DNA of 50,180 bases from Verrucomicrobiales bacterium (GTDB lineage: Bacteria > Verrucomicrobiota > Verrucomicrobiia > Limisphaerales > JAQGOV01): the NCBI GenBank assembly GCA_028293425.1, contig JAQGOV010000298.1, forward strand, positions 1 through 50,180. The letters are read 5' to 3'. Below, one piece after another: positions 17,115-25,556 of this stretch; positions within the stretch are counted from its first letter, which is position 1; every line of letters begins with the position of its first letter. A program made the position numbers and the translations under genes. A model generated the notes under the pieces. The model was not told where the DNA came from. It saw only the letters and a list, made by a program, of their open reading frames with translations, and searched no databases.

Positions 17115-19961
17115 CTAATTCTTTGCGGTTGCCGTTAAGTCTTTCTTGCGAAAGATGATAATATGTTGGCGCGGTAAAACTTCAATCGTTTCGGACCATT
17201 GCAAGGGCAGGGGAGCCATCTCCTTTTTCACCTGCGCTTCGGTCATCTTGTGCAGAGCTTTGATCGGTACTTCGGGATCTTCTCCCCGAAACTCCACAAA
17301 CACTACCCGTCCTCCCGGCTTCAGGCCTTTGACGATATTTTCCATCATCTCGTACGGATGATCGAATTCATGGTACACGTCCACCATCAGCACCGTGTCC
17401 ACTTGCCCCGGTGGCAGCTTGGGATCAGTAATCGTTCCGAGGATCGGTCTCACATTTCGGATCTTCAAGCCGGCCATCGTGTTCGTGAGCAGATCCAGCA
17501 TCTCCGGCTGGATATCCACCGCATAAATGGTCCCTTTCTCACCTGTTTTGGGCGAGAGCTTCCGGCAGAAATACCCCGTGCCCGCGCCAATATCCGCAAT
17601 GACCTCACCCGATTTTATCTTGAGTGAATCCACTAACAAATCTGTTTTCTCCTCTTGTTCCCGCGTCGGCCGCTCCAGCCAGTCAGCACCCTGGTGGCCC
17701 ATCACATGCGCAATTTCCCGGCCCAGGTAGAATTTGCCAATCCCATCACGGCTGTGCTGTTCGCGATGTTCATACTGCGGCCTTGGAGCGGCGGCGATCT
17801 TTTCCTCTACCTTGGCAAGCTGCCAGGCTGGCTTCAGCTCATAAACGTCCAACAAAGTAGCCCGCGCCTCGCCTCCGGATGCCGTTAGCTCAATCGTCCG
17901 GTTGTCTGCTTTCGGCAGTGCATAAATCGGCATGTAAACCAGCCCATCATTTCCAAAGATTTCGATCGAAGCGCGATCCACCAGCATCTGCAAACGAATC
18001 CGCCCCTCCTGCGGTGGCAGAACCGCTTTCTTTCCCTGGCAAGACAGCTCCTTCTTTTTCGCATCATACTCCACCGTTATGCCACGGATTGAGAAAGCGA
18101 TCTTCTCCGCATCCTGCAAGTCGATCTCGGTTCGCAAATCCAATAGCTCGCCGCTCATCTCGGCCAGCGGGTTCTTGTCAGTGCCGATCGCCGCTCCTTT
18201 GCGCGAATAGTGCTTTCCATGCAGGCTTTCGATTTCCTTCACGGGCAGCGCAAACATACGCACTCCCGCCGGTGTGGTGTGCAAGGTGAGTTCGCACGGA
18301 AACGCCATCATCTGGTTGAAAGACATTCCTGGCAGCTTGGCCTGGCCCCACCCGATTTGAATCCGCCGCCCATCCTCCACATCGCTGTAAGTCTGCGCTG
18401 CGTAAAAGCAATTGCCGTAATGACCCTTATGTTTGCCGGATTCCTTCTTGAACTCTTTGCCATCAAAACTCCCGATAATGTAGTCATCATCAGCCGCGGT
18501 TAGCACCCACTTGCGATTCGACGAGTCGCCATCCACGGGCAGCTCGAAAATATCAGGGCACTCAAAAAACCCATCGATTTTGCTCCGGTAAGTCCAGTTT
18601 TTCAGGTTGTCCGACGTGTAAAAAGCAATGGTTCGTTGTTCCTTTGTTCCCTCGGGGCCCTCATCATAAAGCGCCATCACCCAGCTCCGGGTTGGTTCAT
18701 GCCAGGTCAGCTTTGGATCACGGCCGCGATGTTTCACCACCGGGTTCCCAGCATACTCCGTCCAGCTCCGGCCACGATCATTGCTGTAAAGAATGCATTC
18801 CCCGCGTCCCGTGCTCGTGAAAGCTGCCACCAGCACCTCCTCTTTCCCCGTCTTGAACCCGGAGGTGTTTTTCTTATCCACCACTGCGCTGCCGGAAAAT
18901 GCCCAATCCCCGAATCGCTTTGGATAGAGCGCGATCGGCAACTCCTCCCAGTGCACCAAATCCCGGCTCACGGCATGGCCCCAATGCATGTTCCCCCAAT
19001 CCCAGCCATAAGGATTATGTTGATAGTACAAATGATATTCCCCCGCCGAATAGACCAGTCCATTCGGGTCGTTGTTCCAGCCGCGTCTGGAGGAGAAATG
19101 GAATTGCGGACGCAGTTTCTCCCGGTAAAGATCCTCCGCACCGCGAATGGAATCCGCGCACTCGATTCCCTTTAACCCTTCGGAAGTTTCCGGCATGCGG
19201 TCCACTCGCACCTTCAGGTCTTTGCCTTGAAACGCACGCACATCGCTGAATACCCAAAAATCGGGAGCTCCGTCCGCCAGCTCAATCTCAAACTCCCGCA
19301 CGGTCTGGCCATTCGCCAGGTAGCTGACTCTCCGTTTGGGGCCGCGGTTTTTTACTGGCAGGTTCAGGTAAGGATGTTCAATCGCGATGACTCTCTCCGC
19401 ATTTGCCAGGGTCAGGTTGGCCTTGCGCTCGCTCTGCACAATCTGATCCACGTTGATGTGTCCCCAACCCCCGGTTGCGCGATCAACAATCTGAATTATG
19501 GCCGCTTTCCCTCGGAACTCCTTCACATCCCAGGTGTGCCAATCCAGCCGCTCGCTCCCGCCAGCGTGCTCGTTGGGTCCACTCGCGCTCAGGACAGCTT
19601 TCTCATCCACCAGCAGATCGATCCGCAGCTTCTCCGAGTCCTTGCCTCCCCCGACGAGAAAGTTGATGTAGCTCCTCTCAATCTTGAATGGGGCCGAGGT
19701 GAGTGTGCCTGTGCTTTTATCCCCGTGGTAAAATGAGTTTACCATTCCTTTGCCGAGGAAACCATCCACCTGCATCTGCCCTGGCAGCGTTCCCTTGGCC
19801 GGACCCGGCCCAAACGCCTCGCCTGTGGCTTTCCAACTCCCGTAATCAGCTCCCTCAAAATCAGCCACCATGATGTCCGGCAGCTCGGCGCTCCGGCCCA
19901 GGGTAGCAATGCAGCCAAGTAGTGAAAGCGAGGTGACCAAGGCGCGCGCGATTTGCTTCAT
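17115..19961 (-). CDS. Secreted GH32 fructan hydrolase fused to a class I SAM methyltransferase
   Basis: One uninterrupted 948-residue frame holds two unrelated enzymes. A signal peptide (1-25) leads to a beta-sandwich module (~28-175, DGFLGKGMVNSFYHGD) of a type seen in front of some GH32 enzymes. Residues ~285-710 are a GH32 catalytic propeller plus C-terminal sandwich. The three hallmark motifs are intact: WNNDPNG (nucleophile Asp298), RDPK (414-417, transition-state Asp415) and ECPD (acid/base Glu467). This predicts levan, inulin or sucrose hydrolysis. After a short linker (~715-730), residues ~731-940 form a methyltransferase with GREIAHVMGHQGADWLERP (748-766), the SAM loop ADIGAGTGYF (789-798), VDIQPEM (815-821) and KPGGRVVFVEF (881-891). 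In stand-alone relatives that region is a separate protein. No frameshift is seen. With an export signal, a SAM-dependent domain would lie outside the cytosol, which is hard to explain. Confidence 0.87.
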   Translation of the reverse strand: MKQIARALVTSLSLLGCIATLGRSAELPDIMVADFEGADYGSWKATGEAFGPGPAKGTLPGQMQVDGFLGKGMVNSFYHGDKSTGTLTSAPFKIERSYINFLVGGGKDSEKLRIDLLVDEKAVLSASGPNEHAGGSERLDWHTWDVKEFRGKAAIIQIVDRATGGWGHINVDQIVQSERKANLTLANAERVIAIEHPYLNLPVKNRGPKRRVSYLANGQTVREFEIELADGAPDFWVFSDVRAFQGKDLKVRVDRMPETSEGLKGIECADSIRGAEDLYREKLRPQFHFSSRRGWNNDPNGLVYSAGEYHLYYQHNPYGWDWGNMHWGHAVSRDLVHWEELPIALYPKRFGDWAFSGSAVVDKKNTSGFKTGKEEVLVAAFTSTGRGECILYSNDRGRSWTEYAGNPVVKHRGRDPKLTWHEPTRSWVMALYDEGPEGTKEQRTIAFYTSDNLKNWTYRSKIDGFFECPDIFELPVDGDSSNRKWVLTAADDDYIIGSFDGKEFKKESGKHKGHYGNCFYAAQTYSDVEDGRRIQIGWGQAKLPGMSFNQMMAFPCELTLHTTPAGVRMFALPVKEIESLHGKHYSRKGAAIGTDKNPLAEMSGELLDLRTEIDLQDAEKIAFSIRGITVEYDAKKKELSCQGKKAVLPPQEGRIRLQMLVDRASIEIFGNDGLVYMPIYALPKADNRTIELTASGGEARATLLDVYELKPAWQLAKVEEKIAAAPRPQYEHREQHSRDGIGKFYLGREIAHVMGHQGADWLERPTREQEEKTDLLVDSLKIKSGEVIADIGAGTGYFCRKLSPKTGEKGTIYAVDIQPEMLDLLTNTMAGLKIRNVRPILGTITDPKLPPGQVDTVLMVDVYHEFDHPYEMMENIVKGLKPGGRVVFVEFRGEDPEVPIKALHKMTEAQVKKEMAPLPLQWSETIEVLPRQHIIIFRKKDLTATAKN

Positions 19962-20123
19962 ATTTTGTTCAACAGCAGACGTTCGGGGACCTCCATCTAT
20001 TCTCTGCCAGCATTCAGAAGATTGCCAGAGTGAAGCGATTCTCCGGCAGGGAGCTGAAGCCCGTAATTAACCCGCTTCTTTTTAACGCGCATTTCCCGGA
20101 GCCATTCGCTATAGTCCTGTCGC

Positions 20124-20612
20124 ATGCGCACCGTGATCTATCCCGGCAGCTTCGATCCGATTACCAATGGCCACATCGATATCATCCAGCGCGCGGCCAA
20201 ACTTTTCGACAAAGTCATTGTCGCTGTCGCCCGCAACGAGTCCAAAAACCCCCTGTTCACCCTCCAGGAGCGTATCGAGCTCGTCAGCGTTTCGGCCAAG
20301 CACTTGCCCAATGTAGTCTGCGACACCTTTGAAGGGTTGCTCGTCAATTATGTGGAAGCCCAAGGCGGCGGGGCGGTAATTCGCGGTTTGCGCGCCATTT
20401 CCGACTTTGAATTTGAATTTCAACTCGCCTTGATGAATCGTAAATTAAATGAACGGGTTGAGACAATTTTCATGATGCCCAAAGACACTTACACCTTCCT
20501 CAGTTCCCGGATCGTTAAAGAAATCGCTGGTTTGGGAGGGGATGTGAGTGCCTTTGTACCCCAGGTGGTACGCACGGCACTTTTGGAAAAGCTCACGAAA
20601 AAGCCTGATTAA
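20124..20612 (+). CDS. coaD: Phosphopantetheine adenylyltransferase
   Basis: Transfers AMP from ATP to 4'-phosphopantetheine, the penultimate step of CoA synthesis. The 162 residues are family length and include YPGSFDPITNGHIDII (nucleotidyltransferase T/HxGH motif as NGH), AVARNESKNPLFTLQERIEL, GGAVIRGLRAISDFEFEFQL and FLSSRIVKEIAGLGGDVSAF near the C-terminus. TATAGT at 20110-20115 is a possible -10 box that would put transcription almost at the ATG, but no matching -35 is visible. Likely first gene of a run continuing into yceD (22 bases later). Confidence 0.95.
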   Translation: MRTVIYPGSFDPITNGHIDIIQRAAKLFDKVIVAVARNESKNPLFTLQERIELVSVSAKHLPNVVCDTFEGLLVNYVEAQGGGAVIRGLRAISDFEFEFQLALMNRKLNERVETIFMMPKDTYTFLSSRIVKEIAGLGGDVSAFVPQVVRTALLEKLTKKPD

Positions 20613-20634
20613 CCCGGTAACCTGTAGGTGATTT

Positions 20635-21114
20635 ATGCCATTGCTATTCAACCTCCGCCAGTTGGACATCAAAAACCTTCATCTGAAGGGCGAATTGCCT
20701 TTGGAAGACCTCGATTTAGAACTTACCGATGAGTTGGTTCATGCGAATAAACCACTTATTTACGATTTGGAAGTCCAAAAGCTCGAGGACTCGATTTTGG
20801 TTCAGGGAACGTTAAAGTTGCCTTTAAAGCTCGAATGTGCCCGTTGTTTGAAGGCAATTGAGGGCGCTATCGACCTGCGGGACTGGGCGTGCCACCTTCC
20901 TTTTGAAGGCGAGGACCCAGTCATTATTCTGAATGATTCCGTGGACTTGACGCCTTATATACGGGAAGATATTCTTCTGTCCGTTCCGCAGCATCCGTTG
21001 TGTGAACCTGATTGCAGAGGCCTGGTTAGTCCCCGAAAGGACTTGAAAACTAGCGGGGAGCAGGAGTCGAAGACTTCCGCCGCTTGGGCCGAGTTGAACA
21101 AATTGAAATTTTAA
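20635..21114 (+). CDS. yceD: YceD/DUF177 family protein (23S rRNA accumulation)
   Basis: A 159-residue protein of the DUF177 family. Its E. coli member YceD is needed for normal 23S rRNA accumulation, and the gene sits before rpmF in most bacteria. The family's cysteine-containing core is visible in KLPLKLECARCLKAIEGAI and in LSVPQHPLCEPDCRGLV, the latter a typical C-terminal motif. AGGTGA, ending 4 bases before the ATG, is a plausible Shine-Dalgarno. The order coaD-yceD-rpmF-plsX-fabH supports the call strongly, although sequence similarity within this family is low. Confidence 0.88.
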   Translation: MPLLFNLRQLDIKNLHLKGELPLEDLDLELTDELVHANKPLIYDLEVQKLEDSILVQGTLKLPLKLECARCLKAIEGAIDLRDWACHLPFEGEDPVIILNDSVDLTPYIREDILLSVPQHPLCEPDCRGLVSPRKDLKTSGEQESKTSAAWAELNKLKF

Positions 21115-21123
21115 AGAGAATTT

Positions 21124-21312
21124 ATGGGCGTACCCAAGCGTAAACCGTCAAAAAGTCGTCAACGGCAGCGTCGAGCATACAACAGCGTGCTCAAACTGCC
21201 TCAACTGAGCTCATGCCCGCAATGCGCGGCTCCTTATATCCCGCATCGGGTTTGTCCTGCGTGCGGTACCTATAAAGGTCGGCAGATCCTTTCTGTTACC
21301 GCCGGGGCATAA
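21124..21312 (+). CDS. rpmF: 50S ribosomal protein L32
   Basis: A 62-residue ribosomal protein with the conserved basic N-terminus (GVPKRKPSKSRQRQRRA) and a zinc ribbon of four cysteines, C31/C34 and C44/C47. It begins 9 bases after yceD, with AAGAGA as a modest ribosome binding site. The zinc-binding (C+) form is retained. Confidence 0.96.
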   Translation: MGVPKRKPSKSRQRQRRAYNSVLKLPQLSSCPQCAAPYIPHRVCPACGTYKGRQILSVTAGA

Positions 21313-21320
21313 CGAATTTT

Positions 21321-21356
21321 AAGAGCGCGGTTTGAGTTTGTCTCATCTGCGCTCTT
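21321..21356 (+). terminator. Hairpin between rpmF and plsX (terminator or attenuator)
   Basis: AAGAGCGC (21321-21328) pairs with GCGCTCTT (21349-21356), with a possible inner TGAG/CTCA pairing. Only a short, interrupted T stretch (TTTCTATTTA) follows, so termination may be partial. The plsX ATG at 21364 is 8 bases beyond the stem. Confidence 0.55.
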
Positions 21357-21363
21357 TCTATTT

Positions 21364-22410
21364 ATGCGAATCGTGGTGGATGTCATGGGTGGCGACCACG
21401 GCTGCGGCGTCGTCATCGATGGGGTCAAGCTGGCCTTGCAGGCCCAGCCGAAAATTACCGCGCTTTACCTTGTCGGTAACCAATCCGAAATTGAAGCTGC
21501 TTTAACCAAGAGCGGCCTTCAGGACTCGCGTCTCCAGATTGTCCATGCCAGCGAAGTGCTGACCATGGAGGACAAGCCTGCCCAAGCCGTTCGGCGCAAG
21601 CGAGATGCTTCCGTTTCCCGCGCCATGGATTTGGTTAAGGAAGGCAAGGCCGACGCTGTCATCTCTCCCGGCAACACCGGTGGCATTATGGCCGCCGCCC
21701 ACCTGAAGCTGCGCACCCTTCCCGGCGTCGATCGACCCGGCATTGCCACTGTCATACCTACCGCCGAGAACGATTTCGTGCTTCTCGACTCCGGGGCGAA
21801 CATCGATTCCAAGCCTATCCACCTCGCCCATTACGCAGTCATGGGTCATGTCTATTCCCGTGAGATGCTCGGCGTCAAATCACCCCGGGTCGGCATCCTC
21901 AGCGTCGGCAGTGAGGAGACCAAAGGTAATGAGCTCACCATCGAAGCTTTCAAGCTTTGCAAGCAACTCAACATCAACTTTATCGGCAACGTCGAAGGTT
22001 ACGACCTCTTTAGAAACCGGGTCGACGTAGTTGTTTGCGACGGCTTTGTCGGGAATATTGTTTTGAAGACGATGGAGGGCATGGCCAAAGGCATTTTTGG
22101 TTGGCTGAAAACAGAATTGAACAGGACCTGGAAACGTAAAATAGGTGGTTTGTTGGCGAAGGATGGCTTCATGGTCCTCAAGCGCCGCATGGACCCGGAA
22201 AACTCGGGGGGCGCGCCTTTATTAGGCTTGAATGGAAACGTCTTCAAAGCGCATGGTTCCTCCCGTGCCAAAGCCATTACGAGCGCAGTACGCATTTCGA
22301 CCGAAACGGTTCAACATCAGATTAATGAAATCATCACCCGTGAGGTGGCCGATGCGAACCAGCGGCTTGAGGCAGCTAAATTGACGTCCCAACCAGTGGC
22401 CGCAGCATGA
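21364..22410 (+). CDS. plsX: Phosphate acyltransferase PlsX
   Basis: Makes acyl-phosphate from acyl-ACP for phospholipid synthesis; a peripheral membrane enzyme. The 348 residues include MRIVVDVMGGDHG, PAQAVRRKRDASVSRAMDLV (~75), AVISPGNTGGIMAAAHLKL (~98), LLDSGANIDSKPIHLAHYAVMG (~140) and VCDGFVGNIVLKTMEG (~223), all hallmark stretches. There is no Shine-Dalgarno, and the start closely follows the hairpin after rpmF. The stop overlaps the fabH start by 4 bases (ATGA), which indicates translational coupling. Confidence 0.96.
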   Translation: MRIVVDVMGGDHGCGVVIDGVKLALQAQPKITALYLVGNQSEIEAALTKSGLQDSRLQIVHASEVLTMEDKPAQAVRRKRDASVSRAMDLVKEGKADAVISPGNTGGIMAAAHLKLRTLPGVDRPGIATVIPTAENDFVLLDSGANIDSKPIHLAHYAVMGHVYSREMLGVKSPRVGILSVGSEETKGNELTIEAFKLCKQLNINFIGNVEGYDLFRNRVDVVVCDGFVGNIVLKTMEGMAKGIFGWLKTELNRTWKRKIGGLLAKDGFMVLKRRMDPENSGGAPLLGLNGNVFKAHGSSRAKAITSAVRISTETVQHQINEIITREVADANQRLEAAKLTSQPVAAA

Positions 22411-23438
22411 GAACATCGAAAGGATTCAAAAACCCCCGCGCCCAACACGGCTTTCAAGGCCGCACCTGTTCCATTGTTGGTGTTGGCGCCTATGTTCCCG
22501 AAAAAATCCTGACCAATGCCGAGCTTGAGCGCATGGTCGATACTTCCGACGAATGGATCGTCTCTCGCACTGGCATCAAGGAGCGGCGTCTGGCGGCCGA
22601 AAATGAGACCACTTCAGACATGGCTTCTTTGGCGGCCATGCGTGCCATGCAGAATGCCAACATTACCCCGGACCAAATCGATCTCATCATCGTTGCCACG
22701 CTCACTCCCGACATGATGTTCCCTTCCACGGCGTGCCTCGTGCAGCATAAAATCGGCGCTCGCCGTTCTGCCGCTTTCGACATTGAAGCTGCCTGCTCGG
22801 GGTTCATTTACGCTTTGGAAATCGGCCAGCAATTCATCATGACTCGCACCTATAACACGGTGCTGGTCATTGGGGCTGAGAAGCTTTCCACGATCGTTGA
22901 TTGGACGGACCGGAATACTTGCGTTCTCTTCGGCGATGGCGCCGGAGCCGCCATTCTCCAGCATCGGCCCGATGCCCATGGCCTGCTCACCGCCTGCATG
23001 GGTGCCGAAGGCGACAAGGCTGAACTCCTTTGCATGCCCGGCGGCGGCAGTAAATTCCCGACGACCGCCGAGACCGTTGCCAATCGCCTCCATTACCTGC
23101 GCATGGATGGCAAGGAAACCTACAAGAACGCTGTCACCGCAATGGTGACCGCAGGCCAGGAAGCGCTCCGCCGTTGCGAAATCGATATCAGTCAGATCAA
23201 GTGCATCATCCCGCACCAGGCCAACCGCCGCATCATTGATGCTGTCGCCGACCGCCTCGGTGCCAAGCCCGAGCAGGTCTTTATCAATCTTGAAAAGTAC
23301 GGCAACACCTCCGCCGCGTCCGTGGCTATTGCCTTGGAAGAGGCTGTCCGCACTGAGCGAATCAAGCAAGGCGACCTCGTTCTGCTCGTCGTCTTCGGCG
23401 CAGGCCTTACCTGGGCTGCCGCCGTAATCGAGTGGTAA
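22407..23438 (+). CDS. fabH: Beta-ketoacyl-ACP synthase III
   Basis: Condenses acetyl-CoA (or another primer) with malonyl-ACP to start fatty acid synthesis. The 343 residues carry the Cys-His-Asn triad: the cysteine in DIEAACSGFIYA (~130), the histidine in IIPHQANRRIID (~270) and the asparagine in YGNTSAASV (~299). The N-terminus is ~17 residues longer than typical (MRTSKGFKNPRAQHGFQG before RTCSIVGVGAYVPE). The ATG that overlaps the plsX stop is still the natural coupled start, and no internal ATG lies close to the conserved beginning. The substrate-binding loop does not show chain preference by eye. Confidence 0.95.
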   Translation: MRTSKGFKNPRAQHGFQGRTCSIVGVGAYVPEKILTNAELERMVDTSDEWIVSRTGIKERRLAAENETTSDMASLAAMRAMQNANITPDQIDLIIVATLTPDMMFPSTACLVQHKIGARRSAAFDIEAACSGFIYALEIGQQFIMTRTYNTVLVIGAEKLSTIVDWTDRNTCVLFGDGAGAAILQHRPDAHGLLTACMGAEGDKAELLCMPGGGSKFPTTAETVANRLHYLRMDGKETYKNAVTAMVTAGQEALRRCEIDISQIKCIIPHQANRRIIDAVADRLGAKPEQVFINLEKYGNTSAASVAIALEEAVRTERIKQGDLVLLVVFGAGLTWAAAVIEW

Positions 23439-23473
23439 ATGCTTGTCCAAAGCCGCATTGGATTCTCCCTTTA

Positions 23474-23501
23474 TTGACCCGTTCAAACTTCGTGTTATAT
23501 T
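23474..23501 (+). promoter_or_regulatory. Sigma70-type promoter, near-leaderless, for the PilZ-like/pilT pair
   Basis: TTGACC (23474-23479) and TATATT (23496-23501) with a 16-base spacer. The predicted transcript start (~23508) is about 6 bases before ATG 23514, so the mRNA would be nearly leaderless. Confidence 0.6.
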
Positions 23502-23513
23502 GTCTTCGATTTT

Positions 23514-23840
23514 ATGAGCGCTCGTAAACTTGAAAATACGGATCTATTTCAGGCATTAACCATTCAGGGGCAGGCCACTCGTTTGGCCCTTCCCGCTGGA
23601 GCGTTCCGTATCCGCAAAAACGGTATTGAGTTTCGCAGCGAGCAACCCATTCCCACCTGGGCGGAAATGACCGTCCTCTTGGAAACCCAATCAGATTCCA
23701 AAAAACTGAACTGCACCGGCGTCGTTGTCGCTTGCAATGGCAATCGCCATTCCGGCTACGTCGTCTCCATGCTCTTCACCAGCCTTTCCCGCCACGCCCA
23801 AGCCCGTTTGAGTTCTTTGGCTTATTCCCCACTAGCCTGA
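23514..23840 (+). CDS. PilZ-like domain protein
   Basis: A 108-residue cytosolic protein that looks like a single PilZ-type beta-barrel: GIEFRSEQPIPTWAEMTVLLE (about 42-62), then a CTGVVVAC strand and GYVVSMLFTSLS near the end. PilZ domains often bind c-di-GMP through RxxxR and (D/N)xSxxG. I see neither in full, so it may not bind the nucleotide. It starts just after a promoter and ends 29 bases before pilT on the same strand, suggesting a shared role in type IV pilus motility. The fold call comes from pattern only. Confidence 0.6.
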   Translation: MSARKLENTDLFQALTIQGQATRLALPAGAFRIRKNGIEFRSEQPIPTWAEMTVLLETQSDSKKLNCTGVVVACNGNRHSGYVVSMLFTSLSRHAQARLSSLAYSPLA

Positions 23841-23869
23841 TTTCCGGTAGCCTGCTAAGATCCGCGGCC

Positions 23870-24958
23870 ATGGAACTCTTTCATAAAATTTTGAAAGCGG
23901 CCGTTGACGCGGGCGCTTCGGATATCCACATCAAAGTTGGCACCCCTGTTGTTTTTCGGATCAGCAGACAACTAACTGCTATCGAGGCTCCCTATCCTAC
24001 CAACGAGTGGATGGAGGAAGTGGCGAATCTCATTATTCCCAAGCACTTAAAAGCGGCCTTCGACACCGATCGCGAAACCGATTTTTCCTACAAGGTTGAC
24101 GGCATCGGCCGCTTTCGAACCAACGTTTTCCAGCAGCGCGGCGAATTGGCCTTGGTCATGCGATATGTGAAGCACCTGGTTCCCGATTTTCATGCGCTGG
24201 GCTTGCCCGACGTCATCAAGCAAATTGCTGAATCCGCCCGGGGCATCGTCCTGTTGGCTGGCACCACCGGTTCTGGCAAGTCGACCACGCTTGGCGCCAT
24301 GATCGAGCACGTCAATGGCAACTTCCGCAAGCACATCGTTACCCTTGAGGACCCAATCGAATACATGTTCGAAGACAACCAATCGCGTATCGAACAACGC
24401 GAGATTGGGTTGGACACACAATCCTTCGCTCGCGGGCTGAAAAGCGCGCTCCGCCAGGACCCGGACTTGATCATGATTGGCGAAATGCGCGACCCTATTA
24501 CCATGGCCGCCTCCATGAGCGCCGCCGACACTGGCAACCTTGTCTTCTCCACCGTTCACACCACCAATTCATCCCAATCAATCACCCGTATTTTGGACTT
24601 TTTCCGGGCTGACGAACGAGATCAGGTGCGGCGCCAGCTTGCGTCCACTCTCAAGGCGGTTATCTGCCAGCGTATGTGCAAGACCGTTGATGGCGGCATG
24701 ACCCCGGCCTGCGAAATCATGCTTAACACCCCGGTCGTCCGGAAGATGATTGAGGAAAACCGGATTGAAAAATTGCCGGCTGCCATTGAAACCGGGTTCG
24801 ATGACGGCATGCAGGACTTCAACCGAGCCGTGTTTAATCTGGTGCAGGAAGGCCGCATCACCAAAGAGGAAGCCATGCAGAAGGCCGGCAACCCTCAAGC
24901 TCTCGAAATGAATTTCAAGGGTATCTTCCTCTCCTCCGGCAGCAGGATATTGGGTTAA
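23870..24958 (+). CDS. pilT: Type IV pilus retraction ATPase PilT
   Basis: A hexameric cytosolic ATPase that powers pilus retraction and twitching. From ATG 23870 the protein has 362 residues: an N-terminal PAS-like domain (MELFHKILKAAVDAGASDIH), Walker A GTTGSGKST (~132), the Asp box VTLEDPIEYMF (~160), Walker B region DPDLIMIGEMRD (~197) and His box STVHTTNSSQS (~227). The frame is open back to 23732, but that extension overlaps the PilZ-like gene and is not conserved-looking. The C-terminus lacks the usual AIRNGR loop and ends with a short variable tail. Other pil genes are not in the window. Confidence 0.93.
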   Translation: MELFHKILKAAVDAGASDIHIKVGTPVVFRISRQLTAIEAPYPTNEWMEEVANLIIPKHLKAAFDTDRETDFSYKVDGIGRFRTNVFQQRGELALVMRYVKHLVPDFHALGLPDVIKQIAESARGIVLLAGTTGSGKSTTLGAMIEHVNGNFRKHIVTLEDPIEYMFEDNQSRIEQREIGLDTQSFARGLKSALRQDPDLIMIGEMRDPITMAASMSAADTGNLVFSTVHTTNSSQSITRILDFFRADERDQVRRQLASTLKAVICQRMCKTVDGGMTPACEIMLNTPVVRKMIEENRIEKLPAAIETGFDDGMQDFNRAVFNLVQEGRITKEEAMQKAGNPQALEMNFKGIFLSSGSRILG

Positions 24959-25012
24959 TTCCCGCTTTACATTGAAATTTTTAGGATTATTCTCCTGAAA
25001 ACTACTCTTTTT

Positions 25013-25501
25013 ATGCGTTTTGCCTTAGTTGTCGCAGTTGTGGCAGTTGCTGCCTTCACGGGATGCATGGGACCGGAGCGTAAGCTCGGTCGCGGCATCG
25101 CCAACGTTACGGAAGTCGTCCGGCTGGGCGAAGTGCGTCGCTCCATGGAACAGACTGCCATGTGGTATGGGCCGGATGTTTCCTACACCTACGGCTTCAT
25201 TCATGGCATGAACCGCTCCCTGGCTCGCATCGGCCTTGGCGTGGTCGAAACAGTCACGTTCCCCATTCCCCCTTACGACCCGCTTTTCACTCCCACCAGC
25301 CCGGTTTACCCGGACTACTCGGTGCGCAACACCAAGGACTGGGGTGGCATGTTCCTGCAAGCCAATCCTTCCTATCCGGAAAACAACCGGCCCGCGCTGC
25401 TGGAAGACAGCTTGTTTGCCACTGATCGGGCTTTGGGTTTCAGCGGCGGCGATGTAGCCCCCTTCATTCCCGGAAGCCGTTTCCATATCTTCGACAACTA
25501 A
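25013..25501 (+). CDS. Exosortase-associated lipoprotein, TIGR04073-like
   Basis: A 162-residue predicted lipoprotein. A hydrophobic signal ends in AFTGC, with the lipobox cysteine at 18, so it should be anchored to a membrane facing the periplasm. The following RKLGRGIANVTEVVRLGEV and the hydrophobic IGLGVVETVTFPIPPYDP resemble the TIGR04073 family. That family co-occurs with exosortase (EpsH) systems in Verrucomicrobia and relatives; its function is unknown. No PEP-CTERM substrate or exosortase gene was recognised in this window. It follows pilT by 54 bases and is followed by a strong terminator. Confidence 0.65.
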   Translation: MRFALVVAVVAVAAFTGCMGPERKLGRGIANVTEVVRLGEVRRSMEQTAMWYGPDVSYTYGFIHGMNRSLARIGLGVVETVTFPIPPYDPLFTPTSPVYPDYSVRNTKDWGGMFLQANPSYPENNRPALLEDSLFATDRALGFSGGDVAPFIPGSRFHIFDN

Positions 25502-25520
25502 ATTTTCTCGATTTGCATGA

Positions 25521-25551
25521 GGCGCCAACATTCAGTGTTGGCGCCTTTTTT
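25521..25551 (+). terminator. Strong Rho-independent terminator
   Basis: GGCGCCAACA (25521-25530) pairs perfectly with TGTTGGCGCC (25536-25545) around a 5-base loop, followed by six T (25546-25551). The ispE ATG begins just 5 bases later, at 25557. Confidence 0.92.
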
Positions 25552-25556
25552 GATCC

